Shown here piece after piece: positions 16,521-25,611 of a stretch of DNA of 64,000 bases; the first letter of the stretch is position 1; each line of letters opens with the position of its first letter. The notes beneath the pieces are model-generated. The model worked only from the letters and a program-made list of their open reading frames with translations, had not been told where the DNA came from and ran no database searches. The translations under genes and the position numbers were made by a program. The stretch is from Myceligenerans pegani. Lineage in GTDB: Bacteria > Actinomycetota > Actinomycetes > Actinomycetales > Cellulomonadaceae. The stretch covers positions 268,806 through 332,805 of the forward strand of contig NZ_JADBGR010000107.1 in assembly GCF_014892515.1 (NCBI RefSeq), given 5' to 3'.

Positions 16521-18374
16521 TCAGCGGACGTCGATCGCGTCGATCTCCGCGTACCAGCTCAGGCGGGTCAGCGTCACGGTGTTCCAGCCGCGCTCGAGCC
16601 GAACGCGGTGCTCGATCACGTTCCAGTTCCCCCAGCGGGTGTGCGGGTAGACGATCGTGCCCGCGGCCCGGCCGCCGACGGTCACCGCGTGCCGCGCCTC
16701 CAGCGGATACCCGCCACGCTCGGAGCCGTTGGCAAATCGCACCCCCAGCACGGCCTCTCGGCGGTGGTCCGACCAGACCCGCACGGACACGGAACTGTCC
16801 GGGAAGTCGAGGCCGCCGACCACCTCGCCGCCCGACGCACCCGCGTCCGCGCGGACGACGGCGTGAACCACCTCCCCTTCCTCGGCCTCGTGGCGCACCG
16901 CTCCGGTGAGGTCCTCCGCGTGGACCGGGGCCCCGCGATCCGCCCGGCCGGGCGACAGGTGGATCGCGTCGAGCTCGGCGTACCGGGCGTCCCGCGTGAG
17001 CAGGATCGTGTTCGTGCCCTTCGCGAGCCGGACGGGGATCTCAGCGAACTGCCAGTTCCCCCACTGGGTGTGCCAGTACCGGACCGTGCCCCGGTCCACG
17101 CCGTTGACGGTCAGCGCGTGGGTCGCCGTGGCCGCCCGGCCCTCGGCGTCGAGGGACCCGTTGGCGAACCGGACGCGCAGCGTGTGCGGGCCGGACCTGC
17201 GGGCTTCCACGGTGAACCGGACGCTGCTGTCGGGGAGGTCGAGGCCGCCGACCTTCCGCAGGCCGGACGCCGTCGGGTCGGCCGTCGTCGACGCGTTCGT
17301 CACGACGGCGTCCTCGGCCTCGTAGCGCACGGCGGCTCCCCCGACGACCGGTACGCCGTCGGTCCCGTAGGCCAGACCCGCCGCGTACATGCCGCGCCTC
17401 GTGAAGCCGTCGTCCCAGCCGTGGAAGACGACGGCGGGCCGCCCCTGGTGCGTGGTGACGTCGAGCCCGCCGGGTCCCACGATCTCGCCCGCGAAGTCGT
17501 CACTGGTCAGGAGCTCGGCGTCCGAGACGGTGAAGGGGCCGGTGACGCTGTCCGACACCGCCCAGCCGGTGCGGTAGTTGCCGCCGAAGTAGTCGTTCGC
17601 CGCGAAGTACAGGTAGAACCTGCCATCGTGCTCGACCATGGCCGGCGCCTCGACCACGGCACCCTGCCACGGGACGTCGTTGCGGAGCAGCTCCACGGGT
17701 GGGCCGGTGAGGGTGGTGCCGTCCGCCGACAGCGGCTGGGCGTAGATGATCGCCGGCTGCGCGCAGCAGTTCCCGTCCGACTTCCACAACAGGTACAGCT
17801 GGTCCCCGTCACGGACCGTGCCCGCGTCGATCGCGCCGCCCTGGCCGACGGGGCAGACGAGAGGCTCGCCGAGCGCGTCGACGAAGGGGCCGTCGGGCGT
17901 CGGGGCGGTGGCCAGGCCGAGGCACTGCCGGCCGGAGGCGGCGTGGCGGGCGGTGTAGTACAGCGCGTACCCGCCGTCGACCGTCGTCACCTCCGGCGCC
18001 CAGACGCAGTAGTCCTTGGTGCCGTCAGGCAGTGTCCGGCAGGGGCCGACCCAGTCGCCGGCCGCCTGGCCGATGCCGGGCGCGGCGTCGGGCCGCGGTG
18101 TCCAGTGCCGCAGGTCTCGGGAGGTGCGGTGCTGGACCTGGTGCTCGCCGTCGTTGTTCGTGGCGTAGGCGTGGTACACGCCGTCGACGAGCAGGATGTC
18201 GGGGTCCGGGAAGTCGTCCTCGACGACGAGACGCGGCGCGTCCGGCGCGACAGGAAGGTCCGGCACGGGCGAGCGGTCGGCGGCCGCCGGGGCGATGGCC
18301 ACGAGTCCCGCGGTGACCGCGAGGGCGCAGCCCAGACCCGCGGCGCGGGCTCTGCGGGCAGAACGACGGTACAT
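16521..18374 (-). CDS. Secreted GH43 glycosidase with two CBM6/35-like modules
   Basis: 617 aa. An Arg-rich signal peptide (GLGCALAVTAGLVAIAPAAA) ends at AAA-D near residue 33. The GH43 five-blade propeller follows (about 50-340): DDFPDPDILLVDGVYHAYAT gives the base Asp, with VWAPEVTT and VVEAPAMVEHDG, whose Glu is the probable acid. Then come two tandem beta-sandwich modules (VRYEAEDAVVTNA and VRHEAEEGEVVHAV starts; both with PDSSV and VRFANGS), probably sugar-binding and clearly duplicated. Likely substrates are arabinans or xylans. A ribosome binding site (AAAGGAGC) precedes the ATG. It lies 54 bp downstream of the permease gene and may be co-transcribed with the LacI-regulated importer. 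Confidence 0.92.
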   Translation of the reverse strand: MYRRSARRARAAGLGCALAVTAGLVAIAPAAADRSPVPDLPVAPDAPRLVVEDDFPDPDILLVDGVYHAYATNNDGEHQVQHRTSRDLRHWTPRPDAAPGIGQAAGDWVGPCRTLPDGTKDYCVWAPEVTTVDGGYALYYTARHAASGRQCLGLATAPTPDGPFVDALGEPLVCPVGQGGAIDAGTVRDGDQLYLLWKSDGNCCAQPAIIYAQPLSADGTTLTGPPVELLRNDVPWQGAVVEAPAMVEHDGRFYLYFAANDYFGGNYRTGWAVSDSVTGPFTVSDAELLTSDDFAGEIVGPGGLDVTTHQGRPAVVFHGWDDGFTRRGMYAAGLAYGTDGVPVVGGAAVRYEAEDAVVTNASTTADPTASGLRKVGGLDLPDSSVRFTVEARRSGPHTLRVRFANGSLDAEGRAATATHALTVNGVDRGTVRYWHTQWGNWQFAEIPVRLAKGTNTILLTRDARYAELDAIHLSPGRADRGAPVHAEDLTGAVRHEAEEGEVVHAVVRADAGASGGEVVGGLDFPDSSVSVRVWSDHRREAVLGVRFANGSERGGYPLEARHAVTVGGRAAGTIVYPHTRWGNWNVIEHRVRLERGWNTVTLTRLSWYAEIDAIDVR

Positions 18375-18428
18375 GCTTGCTCCTTTGCAGCGTGTCGATG
18401 TCTTCCCCGAGGTGTCGTCCCCGAGGTG

Positions 18429-19322
18429 TCATCCCTTGAGGCCGGACCGGGACACGCCCTCGATGATGAACCGCTGCAGGAACGAGAACAGCAGCATCAC
18501 CGGGACCGACGCGATGACCGCTCCGGCCATGAGCACGTCGTAGCGCACCTGGTTGGCGCCCTGGAGGGTGGCGAGACCAGCCGGGAGGGTGCGGGTCTCG
18601 GGACTGAACAGCACGTAGACGGGCCACAGGAAGTCGTTCCAGTTCGTGAGGAACGCCAGCAGGGCGAGCGTCGCCATGGCCGGACGCGCCAGCGGGACGA
18701 CGACCTGGACGAACACCTGGAAGCGGTTCGCGCCGTCGAGCAGGGCGGCCTCCTCGAGCTCACCGGGCAGGTTCACGAAGAACTGCCGCATGAAGAACAC
18801 CCCGAACGCGCTGGCCGCGGTCGGCACGATGATCGCCGTGAGCGAGTTGAGCCAGCCGAGCTCCGAGACGATGAGGTAGTTCGGGATCACCAGGATCACG
18901 CCCGGCACCATGAGCATCGCGATCACGAGCCCGAACACGACCCGCTTGCCGCGGAACTCCATCCGCGCCAGGGGGTACGCGGCCAGGGACGCGGTGGCCA
19001 CGACGAGCGCGGCGTTGAGGCCGGCCGCGATCAGTGAGTTCGCGAACCAGGTCAGTACCGGGGTGTCCGGGGCGGCGAGCAGGTGCCCGTAGGCCTGGAG
19101 CGTGAACGGGTCCGGGATCCAGCTCGGGGTGGTCCCGGCGGCCTCGGCGCGTGTCTTGAACGACGTGACGAGCATATACAGCAGCGGGCTGACGAACACG
19201 AGCGCGAGCAGGTACAACGCCAGGTAGCGCAGTGCACGGCGGCGCGCCGGCCGCAGGGTGTCGTCGGCGGCGCCGCCCGGGCCGGCGACCGGCGGGGTCG
19301 CGGCGTCCTGGATCGAGGTCAT
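18429..19322 (-). CDS. Carbohydrate ABC transporter permease, MalG-type
   Basis: 297 aa with six membrane segments. The EAA loop that contacts the ATPase is visible as EEAALLDGANRFQVFVQVVVPLARP. LTNWNDFLWPVYVLF near the C-terminus is typical of CUT1 permeases. The ATG overlaps the stop of the partner permease by 4 bp. Together with the permease and solute-binding protein upstream it forms a sugar importer. No ATPase gene lies in the operon, as is usual for CUT1 systems that share an MsiK-like ATPase elsewhere. Confidence 0.94.
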   Translation of the reverse strand: MTSIQDAATPPVAGPGGAADDTLRPARRRALRYLALYLLALVFVSPLLYMLVTSFKTRAEAAGTTPSWIPDPFTLQAYGHLLAAPDTPVLTWFANSLIAAGLNAALVVATASLAAYPLARMEFRGKRVVFGLVIAMLMVPGVILVIPNYLIVSELGWLNSLTAIIVPTAASAFGVFFMRQFFVNLPGELEEAALLDGANRFQVFVQVVVPLARPAMATLALLAFLTNWNDFLWPVYVLFSPETRTLPAGLATLQGANQVRYDVLMAGAVIASVPVMLLFSFLQRFIIEGVSRSGLKG

Positions 19323-20335
19323 GAGCGCACCTTCTCTCGGGTACGGACGTTGGCTCGGGTACGGACGGCGTCCCGGTCGCGGAAGAGCCAGAAGACCACG
19401 CCACTGAGCAGCATGAGGACGAGTGTGAGCACGTAGCTCATCGCCGCGGCGCTGCCCATCTGGAACGAGCTCAGGCCGGTGTCGGCGATCCGCATGATGG
19501 CCGTGCGCGTGCTGCGCCCCGGACCGCCCTCGGTCATCAGGTAGGACTGGCCGAACATGTTCGCCGACATGATGATCGTGTTCACGGTGACGAACATCAG
19601 CACCGGCCGCAGGCCCGGCAGTGTCACGTTCCAGAAGCGCTGCGCCACCGAGGCGCCGTCGACCTGCGCGGCCTCGTAGAGTTCGGCGGGGATGTCCTGC
19701 AGCGCCGCCAGGTAGATGACGGCGTTGAAGCCGAGGGTCCACCACACGGTCACGGCGACCAGCGAGACCCACGCGGCGGGCTGCGAGGTCAGCCATGCCG
19801 TCGCGTCCGGCAGGCCGACGAGGCCCAGGTAGTGGTTGACCGGGCCGATGTTGGTGTCGAGCAGGTAGCGCCACAGCACGGAGATGACCGCCACCCCGAG
19901 CACGTACGGCGCGAAGTAGACGGCGCGCAGGAAGTTCCGGCCGGGAAACCTGGCGTTCATCATCAGCGCCACCAGCAGCGGTACCACCAGCAGCAGCGGC
20001 ACGCTCGAGGCCGTGAAGACGCCGGTCGCCCGCATCGACTCCCAGAACGGACCGCCCGACGTCGACGACGGGTCGAGCAGGTCCAGGTAGTTCCGCAGGC
20101 CGACGAACGGGTGACTGACGAACGTGTAGTCCCAGTCGTGGAGCGAGATCCACACCCCGAGCCCGGCGGGGAGCAGCACGAACGTACCGAACAGCGCCAG
20201 GAACGGGGCCAGGAACAGCCACGGCGTCGCCGGGGCGGGAGCGATCGGGCTGCGCCCGTGCCGCCGCCCGCCGGTGGCCGGAGCGGACGCCCCCGGGGCG
20301 GGGGCGTCCACGGCATGGGCAGTCGAGGGGGACAT
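19319..20335 (-). CDS. Carbohydrate ABC transporter permease, MalF/UgpA-type
   Basis: 338 aa. Six predicted membrane segments follow a Pro/Ala-rich cytoplasmic leader. The ATPase-contact loop is ELYEAAQVDGASVAQRFWNVTLPGLRP, and NMFGQSYLMTEGGP is the conserved CUT1 segment. The start lies 2 bp after the stop of the solute-binding protein gene, and the stop overlaps the MalG-type gene by 4 bp. It imports an oligosaccharide, probably the one released by the GH43/GH2 pair. Confidence 0.94.
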   Translation of the reverse strand: MSPSTAHAVDAPAPGASAPATGGRRHGRSPIAPAPATPWLFLAPFLALFGTFVLLPAGLGVWISLHDWDYTFVSHPFVGLRNYLDLLDPSSTSGGPFWESMRATGVFTASSVPLLLVVPLLVALMMNARFPGRNFLRAVYFAPYVLGVAVISVLWRYLLDTNIGPVNHYLGLVGLPDATAWLTSQPAAWVSLVAVTVWWTLGFNAVIYLAALQDIPAELYEAAQVDGASVAQRFWNVTLPGLRPVLMFVTVNTIIMSANMFGQSYLMTEGGPGRSTRTAIMRIADTGLSSFQMGSAAAMSYVLTLVLMLLSGVVFWLFRDRDAVRTRANVRTREKVRS

Positions 20336-20337
20336 CG

Positions 20338-21657
20338 TCAGCCGCCGAACCGGGCCAGGTTCTCTTCCATGAGCGACGTCGCACGCCCGCTCTCCTCGGA
20401 CAGCGCGGCCTCGGGCGACCGCACGCCGAGCACGCCGTCGGCCACCGCGACCTCCAGGGTCTCCGACTGGATGGTGCCCAGGCCCGGCACGGGCGGGAGG
20501 AACCGCATCGTGTCGATGGCCTCGGCGATCGGCTCCTGGACCGTGCCGTCCAGCACGCCCGACGTGCGCACCGACTCGCGTGCCGGGATCATCCCCGCCT
20601 GTGCCCAGTCGCCGGAGTGCTCGCTCATCCAGGCGATGAACACCTGGGCCGCGGCGACCTTGTCCGCGTCCGGGGACTGCTGGTGCGGGAGGAAGAACTG
20701 GTGGGAGCTCGCCCAGACGGCCGGCTCGCCGAGGACGGCGGGCACCGGAGCCGCCGCGTAGGGCAGGCCCGACTCCTCGAGGTCGTTGATCTGCCAGATC
20801 CCGTCGAACGTGATCGACGTCTCGCCGTTCTTGAACGCCACGTACTGCGCGTCCTGGGCCACGTCGCCCGGGCTGTAGCCGTCGTCGACGACCGAGCGCA
20901 TCCATTCCAGGGAGGCCACCCCCTCGGGGGAGTCGAAGGTCGCGGCCGACCCGTCCGCGGCGTACGGCTCACCACCGCCCTGCCACTGCCCGGACAGGAA
21001 CATCAGGTGTCCGGGCCAGCGCGCCGGCATCCAGAAGGGATGCTCGTACCCGGCCTCCTGCAGTGCGTCGAGCGCCTCGGCGAAGGACTCGGCGTCGGTC
21101 GGCGCCTCGGCGATGCCCGCATCCTCGAAGTGCTCGGTGTTGTAGTACATCGCCAGCGAGTGGACGTCCAGGGGGACGCCGTAGCGCGCGCCGTCGTGCT
21201 CGATGGCGTCCCAGATGGCGCTGGTGAAGTCGTCCGCGGTCAGGCCGAGGCCGTCGAGAAGCGGGTCGACGGGGTCGATGACGCCGCGCGCCGCGTTCGA
21301 CGACAGCTGCTCGACGTGCATGACGCCGACGTCGGGCCCTTCGCCGGCCGTCACCGCGGCCGGGAGCTTCTGGTAGAACTCCGCCCACTCGACCGTGTTC
21401 GACTCGACGGTGATGTTGTCGTGCTCCTCGTTGAACCGGTCGACGAGGCCCTGCATGAAGGGCCCGTCCCCGCCGGTGAAGCCGTTCCAGTAACTGAGGG
21501 TCACGGCCGGGCCGTCATAGGTCGCACTGAACTCCGCGGCTTCCCGCTGGGCGGCGCCGCCGCTCGAGCACGCGGACAGGGCGAGGGCGCCCAGGGCCAC
21601 GACGGCCGTGCCGGTCAGGGTGCGGGCGGCGCCCCGTCGCGAGAGATGCTTCGTCAT
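20338..21657 (-). CDS. Extracellular sugar-binding lipoprotein of a CUT1 ABC importer
   Basis: 439 aa. It has a twin-Arg-like leader and a lipobox ALSACSS, lipidated at Cys near residue 30. The mature fold is solute-binding family 1: VTLSYWNGFTGGDG, FNEEHDNITVES, YGVPLDVHSLAMYYNTEHF and the C-terminal MSEHSGDWAQAGMIPARESV. ATG 21657 is preferred because AGGAGG lies 9 nt upstream. It is the first gene of the importer operon, and the LacI operator TACAGCGCTGTA at 21713-21724 sits about 55 bp upstream of the start. Confidence 0.94.
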   Translation of the reverse strand: MTKHLSRRGAARTLTGTAVVALGALALSACSSGGAAQREAAEFSATYDGPAVTLSYWNGFTGGDGPFMQGLVDRFNEEHDNITVESNTVEWAEFYQKLPAAVTAGEGPDVGVMHVEQLSSNAARGVIDPVDPLLDGLGLTADDFTSAIWDAIEHDGARYGVPLDVHSLAMYYNTEHFEDAGIAEAPTDAESFAEALDALQEAGYEHPFWMPARWPGHLMFLSGQWQGGGEPYAADGSAATFDSPEGVASLEWMRSVVDDGYSPGDVAQDAQYVAFKNGETSITFDGIWQINDLEESGLPYAAAPVPAVLGEPAVWASSHQFFLPHQQSPDADKVAAAQVFIAWMSEHSGDWAQAGMIPARESVRTSGVLDGTVQEPIAEAIDTMRFLPPVPGLGTIQSETLEVAVADGVLGVRSPEAALSEESGRATSLMEENLARFGG

Positions 21658-21712
21658 CACTGTCGTCCTCCTCATCGAAAACGGATGAGCGTGTTGCTCT
21701 CGCCCAGGAATG

Positions 21713-21724
21713 TACAGCGCTGTA
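21713..21724. promoter_or_regulatory. LacI-family operator (TACAGCGCTGTA), importer side
   Basis: A perfect 12-bp palindrome between the divergent importer operon and the lacI-type gene. The identical sequence at 22889-22900 precedes the GH2 gene. The central CG and the AGCGCT core fit LacI-family operators. Confidence 0.85.
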
Positions 21725-21823
21725 ACACTGTTGTCGAGGGCCCGCCCGGAAGGAGGGGCGGCGCACTACGATCGGTGCGACGCGACAGCGCGACGGCGCG
21801 ACGAGAGTGACGTGGAGGCGGCG

Positions 21824-22843
21824 ATGGCGAGCAATGGCCGAGTACGACTGGTGGACGTCGCGGAGCGCGCCGGCGTCTCGATGAAGACCGTGTCCAACGT
21901 CGTCAACGGCTACGCGCACGTGCAGCCGGAGACGCGGGCGCGGGTGCAGCTCGCGATCGACGAGCTCGGCTACCGCCCGAACCTCACCGCGCGCCGGCTC
22001 GCCACCGGCAAGACCGGGATGATCGCGCTCGCCATGCCGGAGATCGACCACCCGTACTTCGGTGAGCTGGCGCGACACGTCGCCGAGATCGCCTCGTCCC
22101 GGGGGTACCGCGTCATCATCGAGCAGACGCTCGGCGACGAGGCCGCCGAACGCGCGGTGCTGCGCGACCGCGAGGCCGGGCTGGTCGACGGCGTCATCTT
22201 CCAGCCGGTGCGGATCGCCACGCTCGAGATCGCGCGGCTCCACCGCGACCTGCCGCTCGTGCTGCTCGGCGAGGTCGAGGCGCCGGTCACCACCGACCAC
22301 GTCATGATCGACAACGTCAGGGCTGCTGCCGACGTCACCGACCACCTGCTCGCGGGCGGCCGCACGCGGATCGGGTTCCTCGGCATGGTCGAGGGCGACA
22401 TCACCATGACGAACAACCGTCGCCTGCTCGGGTACCAGGAGGCGCTGATCCGCGCGGGGCTGCCGCTCGACCCCCGGCGGATGCTCACGGTCGGCGGCTT
22501 CGCGCCGGAGGACGCCGCCGAGGCGGTGCGGGGCGCCCTCACCGACGGCCCGGAGTTCGACGCGCTGGTCTGCCGCGACGACCGTTTCGCCGCGGGCGCC
22601 CTGGCGGCGCTGCGCGAGCACGGCGCCTCCGTGCCGGACGACGTCGCCGTCGTCGGCTGGGACGACTCGGCTCTCGCCGAGTGGACGTGGCCCGCGCTCA
22701 GCTCCTTGGCGCCCGACAAGCACGAGCTCGCACGAGTCGCCTTCGACCTGCTCTCCGAGCGGATGAACGGGGTGACCGGGGTCGGGCGGCATCGGATCGT
22801 GCCGCACTCCGTGCACGCCCGCGCCTCGGCGCCGCCGGCCTGA
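21824..22843 (+). CDS. LacI family transcriptional repressor of the glycoside locus
   Basis: 339 aa. The N-terminal helix-turn-helix and hinge are classic: VRLVDVAERAGVSMKTVSNVVN, then LGYRPNLTARRLATGKT. The periplasmic-binding-like effector domain follows (IALAMPEIDHPYFGELARHVA; VVGWDDSALAEWTWPALSSL). It sits between the divergent importer operon and the GH2 gene, both of which carry TACAGCGCTGTA near their starts, so it probably represses both and itself. The inducer is probably an arabino- or xylo-oligosaccharide, inferred from the GH families. ATG 21824 is chosen at the conserved N-terminus; the earlier in-frame ATG at 21710 overlaps the operator. Confidence 0.94.
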   Translation: MASNGRVRLVDVAERAGVSMKTVSNVVNGYAHVQPETRARVQLAIDELGYRPNLTARRLATGKTGMIALAMPEIDHPYFGELARHVAEIASSRGYRVIIEQTLGDEAAERAVLRDREAGLVDGVIFQPVRIATLEIARLHRDLPLVLLGEVEAPVTTDHVMIDNVRAAADVTDHLLAGGRTRIGFLGMVEGDITMTNNRRLLGYQEALIRAGLPLDPRRMLTVGGFAPEDAAEAVRGALTDGPEFDALVCRDDRFAAGALAALREHGASVPDDVAVVGWDDSALAEWTWPALSSLAPDKHELARVAFDLLSERMNGVTGVGRHRIVPHSVHARASAPPA

Positions 22844-22888
22844 CCCCTCCCCCGCGCCGGTCGGCACCTCGAGTTGCCGGCGCGGCTT

Positions 22889-22900
22889 TACAGCGCTGTA
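22889..22900. promoter_or_regulatory. LacI-family operator (TACAGCGCTGTA), GH2 side
   Basis: Identical to the 12-bp palindrome at 21713-21724. It ends 21 bp before the GH2 ATG, a position that would block RNA polymerase or clearance. Confidence 0.85.
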
Positions 22901-22921
22901 GATCTGAGTCATCCTCATGCC

Positions 22922-24751
22922 ATGCGTGAGACCTCGACGATGAGCACCACCGAAGCCGACGGCACCTACCCGCGACCCCAGCTCGTCCGCCCGCGATGGC
23001 GAGACCTGTGCGGCGAGTGGGAGTTCGCCCTGGGCGACCCCGACGCCGCCGGCCTCCCGGGCGGCACGTCGCCGAGCTCCGGCCGGAAACCCCTGCCCCT
23101 GCGCATCCGGGTGCCCTACCCGCCCGAGTCCGAGTTGTCCGGCGTCGGCGACACCCGTCCCCACGACGTCGTCTGGTACCGGCGCACGGTCACCCGCGCC
23201 GACGCCCTCGCCGCGGGTCTGGGCACCCAGGGCGAGGTGCTCATGGTGCGGTTCGGCGCCGTCGACCACGACGCCCAGGTCTGGGCGGACGGCATGCTCC
23301 TCGGCACGCACGAGGGCGGGCAGACACCGTTCGCCTTCGAGATCCCCCCCGAGATCGCCGGGCGCGAGGAGTTCACGCTCGTGGTCCGCGCGCAGGACGA
23401 CCCCCGCGACGTCACCCAGCCCCGCGGCAAGCAGGACTGGCGCGACGAGCCCCACTCGATCTGGTACCACCGCACCACCGGCATCTGGCAGCCCGTGTGG
23501 CTCGAGGCGGTCCCCCGCACCGCGCTCGTACGGTGCGACTGGACCTCGGACGTGCCGCGGGCCACCGTGGAGCTGGAGGTCCGCCTGTCCCGCAGGCCGG
23601 CCCCGGGAACGCGGGTCGACGTCACCATCACCCACGACGGCGAACCGCTGGCCCAGCAGTCGTTCGACGTCGACGACGGCGAGGTGGCGTCCACGATCCG
23701 GCTGCACCGGCAGACCAACGGGCAGGCGTACGAGGAACTGCTGTGGACTCCGGAGCAGCCCACCCTGCTCGGGGCGGAGGTCGTCGTGTCCGACGCCGGA
23801 GGCGCCGTCGTCGACCGCGTCTCCTCCTACCTGGGCCTGCGCTCGGTCGGCGAGGCCGGCGGCCGCTTCCTGCTCAACGACCGCCCGTACTACGTGCGCT
23901 CGGTGCTCGAGCAGGGCTACTGGCCGCAGTCCCATCTCGCGGCACCGGACACCCAGGCGCTGCGCGAGGAGGTCCAGCTCATCAAGGACCTCGGGTTCAA
24001 CGCCGCCCGCGTGCACCAGAAGGTCGAGGACCCGCGCTTCCTCTACTGGGCCGACCGACTCGGTCTGCTGGTCTGGGGCGAGTTCGCCGCGCCGTTCGCG
24101 TTCAGCCGCCGCGCGATCGAGCGCACCGTGCGCGAGTGGGTGGACGTCGTCGCCCGGGACCGCTCGCACCCGAGCGTCGTGACGTGGGTTCCCGTCAACG
24201 AGAGCTGGGGCGTCCAGCAGGTGGCCCACGACCCGGCGCAGCAGCACCTCACCCGGGCGATGTACCACCTGACCAAGGCCATCGACCCGACGCGACCGGT
24301 GATCTCCAACGACGGCTGGGAGCACACCCGCTCCGACCTGCTGACCGTGCACGACTACACGACCACCCGGGCGGAGCTCGAGCCGCGCTACGCCACCCCG
24401 GAGGCACTCGCGGCGCTGCCTGCGTCGATCGGGCCCGCCGGACGGAGGGTCGCGCTGCTGCCGGCCGAGGTGGCGGACAAGCCGGTCATGGTCACCGAGT
24501 TCGGCGGCGTGACCTGGGCGCCGGACTCCGCCATCGATACCTGGGGCTACGCGGTCGCCGATTCCGCCGAGGACTTCGAGCGGCGGATCCGGGACCTGTT
24601 CGGCGCCCTGTACGCCGCCCGGGGCCTGGCCGGCATCTGCTACACGCAGCTCACCGACACCCTGCAGGAGGCCAACGGGCTCGTGGACGCCGGTCGCAAG
24701 CCGAAGCTGCCCGTGGCGGTCCTGCGGTCCATCGTGCGGGGTGAGTCGTAG
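22922..24751 (+). CDS. Glycoside hydrolase family 2 enzyme, cytoplasmic
   Basis: 609 aa, no signal peptide. The sugar-binding jelly roll (about 20-180; RIRVPYPPESELSG, FGAVDHDAQVWADGMLLGTHEGG, IWYHRTTGIWQPVWLE), the immunoglobulin-like middle and the TIM barrel (about 310-609) are in the usual order. The acid/base is the Glu in VPVNESWG and the nucleophile the Glu in VMVTEFGG. The family covers beta-galactosidase, glucuronidase and arabinopyranosidase-type activities; the exact one is not readable. It probably processes imported oligosaccharides. The alternative start is ATG 22940. A LacI operator directly precedes it. Confidence 0.93.
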   Translation: MRETSTMSTTEADGTYPRPQLVRPRWRDLCGEWEFALGDPDAAGLPGGTSPSSGRKPLPLRIRVPYPPESELSGVGDTRPHDVVWYRRTVTRADALAAGLGTQGEVLMVRFGAVDHDAQVWADGMLLGTHEGGQTPFAFEIPPEIAGREEFTLVVRAQDDPRDVTQPRGKQDWRDEPHSIWYHRTTGIWQPVWLEAVPRTALVRCDWTSDVPRATVELEVRLSRRPAPGTRVDVTITHDGEPLAQQSFDVDDGEVASTIRLHRQTNGQAYEELLWTPEQPTLLGAEVVVSDAGGAVVDRVSSYLGLRSVGEAGGRFLLNDRPYYVRSVLEQGYWPQSHLAAPDTQALREEVQLIKDLGFNAARVHQKVEDPRFLYWADRLGLLVWGEFAAPFAFSRRAIERTVREWVDVVARDRSHPSVVTWVPVNESWGVQQVAHDPAQQHLTRAMYHLTKAIDPTRPVISNDGWEHTRSDLLTVHDYTTTRAELEPRYATPEALAALPASIGPAGRRVALLPAEVADKPVMVTEFGGVTWAPDSAIDTWGYAVADSAEDFERRIRDLFGALYAARGLAGICYTQLTDTLQEANGLVDAGRKPKLPVAVLRSIVRGES

Positions 24752-24846
24752 CGCGCCCCGTCGGCCGTGCGCGCCGCGGTCGCGGCACTCGCCGTCCCGG
24801 TCCGGACCCTGCCGGTCGGACCCGAAGGGGTCGCTAGAGTCCGGGC

Positions 24847-25230
24847 ATGGTCAACGTCAAGGTGTACGGCAACCGGTCCGTCTGGGGAGAGCGGCGAGCC
24901 GAGCTCTCCGACGCGGTGCAGCGCGCCCTGGTCGGCGCGTGGGGCATCCCGGAGGACAAGCGGTTCCACCGGTTCCTCCTGCTGGACGACGGCGACCTGG
25001 TCGCCCCGCGCTCGGAGGCCTACCTGGTCCTGGAGATCGTCTGCTTCACCGGGCGCAGCCGCGAGGCGAAGCGCGCCCTGATCCGCGCCATGTACGACGA
25101 CGTCGCCCCCGCGCTGGGCCTGCCGTCGGACGACCTGGAGATCGTCATCCTGGAGAGCCCTCGCGAGAACTGGGGCATCCGCGGCACACCGGCCGACGAA
25201 CTCGACCTGACGTATCGCGTCGAGGTATGA
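24847..25230 (+). CDS. Tautomerase-family protein lacking the N-terminal proline
   Basis: 127 aa. Strong match to the tautomerase_2 group: KRFHRFLLLDDGDLV near residues 39-53, LEIVCFTGRSREAKRALIRAMYDDV, and the C-terminal ILESPRENWGIRGTPADEL. In this superfamily the residue after Met is the catalytic proline; here the protein begins MVNVKVYG, with Val instead. TAGAGT (24835-24840) lies 6 nt before the ATG, so this start is well supported and the missing Pro is not a start-choice error. It may have lost tautomerase activity or use another base. Confidence 0.88.
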   Translation: MVNVKVYGNRSVWGERRAELSDAVQRALVGAWGIPEDKRFHRFLLLDDGDLVAPRSEAYLVLEIVCFTGRSREAKRALIRAMYDDVAPALGLPSDDLEIVILESPRENWGIRGTPADELDLTYRVEV

Positions 25231-25282
25231 CCCCAGCCCTCCCGCCGACCGGAAGTCCCGGACGGCCTCGTGGTGCGACGGG

Positions 25283-25432
25283 CTAGGTCCGGTTACGGCG
25301 GACCAGGCCGAGGATCAGGCTGATCACGAGAACGATCACACCGATCCAGATCAGGAACTGGCCGATCTCGGTGGCGATCCCCAGGACGACGAGAACCACG
25401 CCGATGATGATCAGGATGAGCCAGGACGGCAT
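25283..25432 (-). CDS. 49-residue two-helix membrane protein (DUF6131-like)
   Basis: A short gene, MPSWLILIIIGVVLVVLG then IWIGVIVLVISLILGLV, giving two hydrophobic helices joined by IATEIGQFL and ending RRNRT. The upstream GAGGAGGTGAGGT provides a strong ribosome binding site. It resembles the small hydrophobic proteins grouped as DUF6131 in actinobacteria; that assignment is from memory of the pattern. The function is unknown. It is divergent from nothing close and stands alone between the tautomerase and FGE genes. Confidence 0.75.
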   Translation of the reverse strand: MPSWLILIIIGVVLVVLGIATEIGQFLIWIGVIVLVISLILGLVRRNRT

Positions 25433-25611
25433 ACCTCACCTCCTCGATCGCGGCGACGCTGGGCGCGTCGCGCTCTCTCTTGACACTCGCACTATTCCCA
25501 CCCACTCACACCTCCGGGACATCTCGCCCACGTAGGCGTGGTGCCTGACGGACGCTCGACCGCGTCCGCCGGGCGCCGGAGCGCGGCCGCCCGCGCCGTC
25601 ACCGGGCACCG

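Noticed and set aside
21515..24352. 945-codon minus-strand frame across lacI and GH2
   Set aside because: Antisense of two strongly supported genes, no start signal or motifs.
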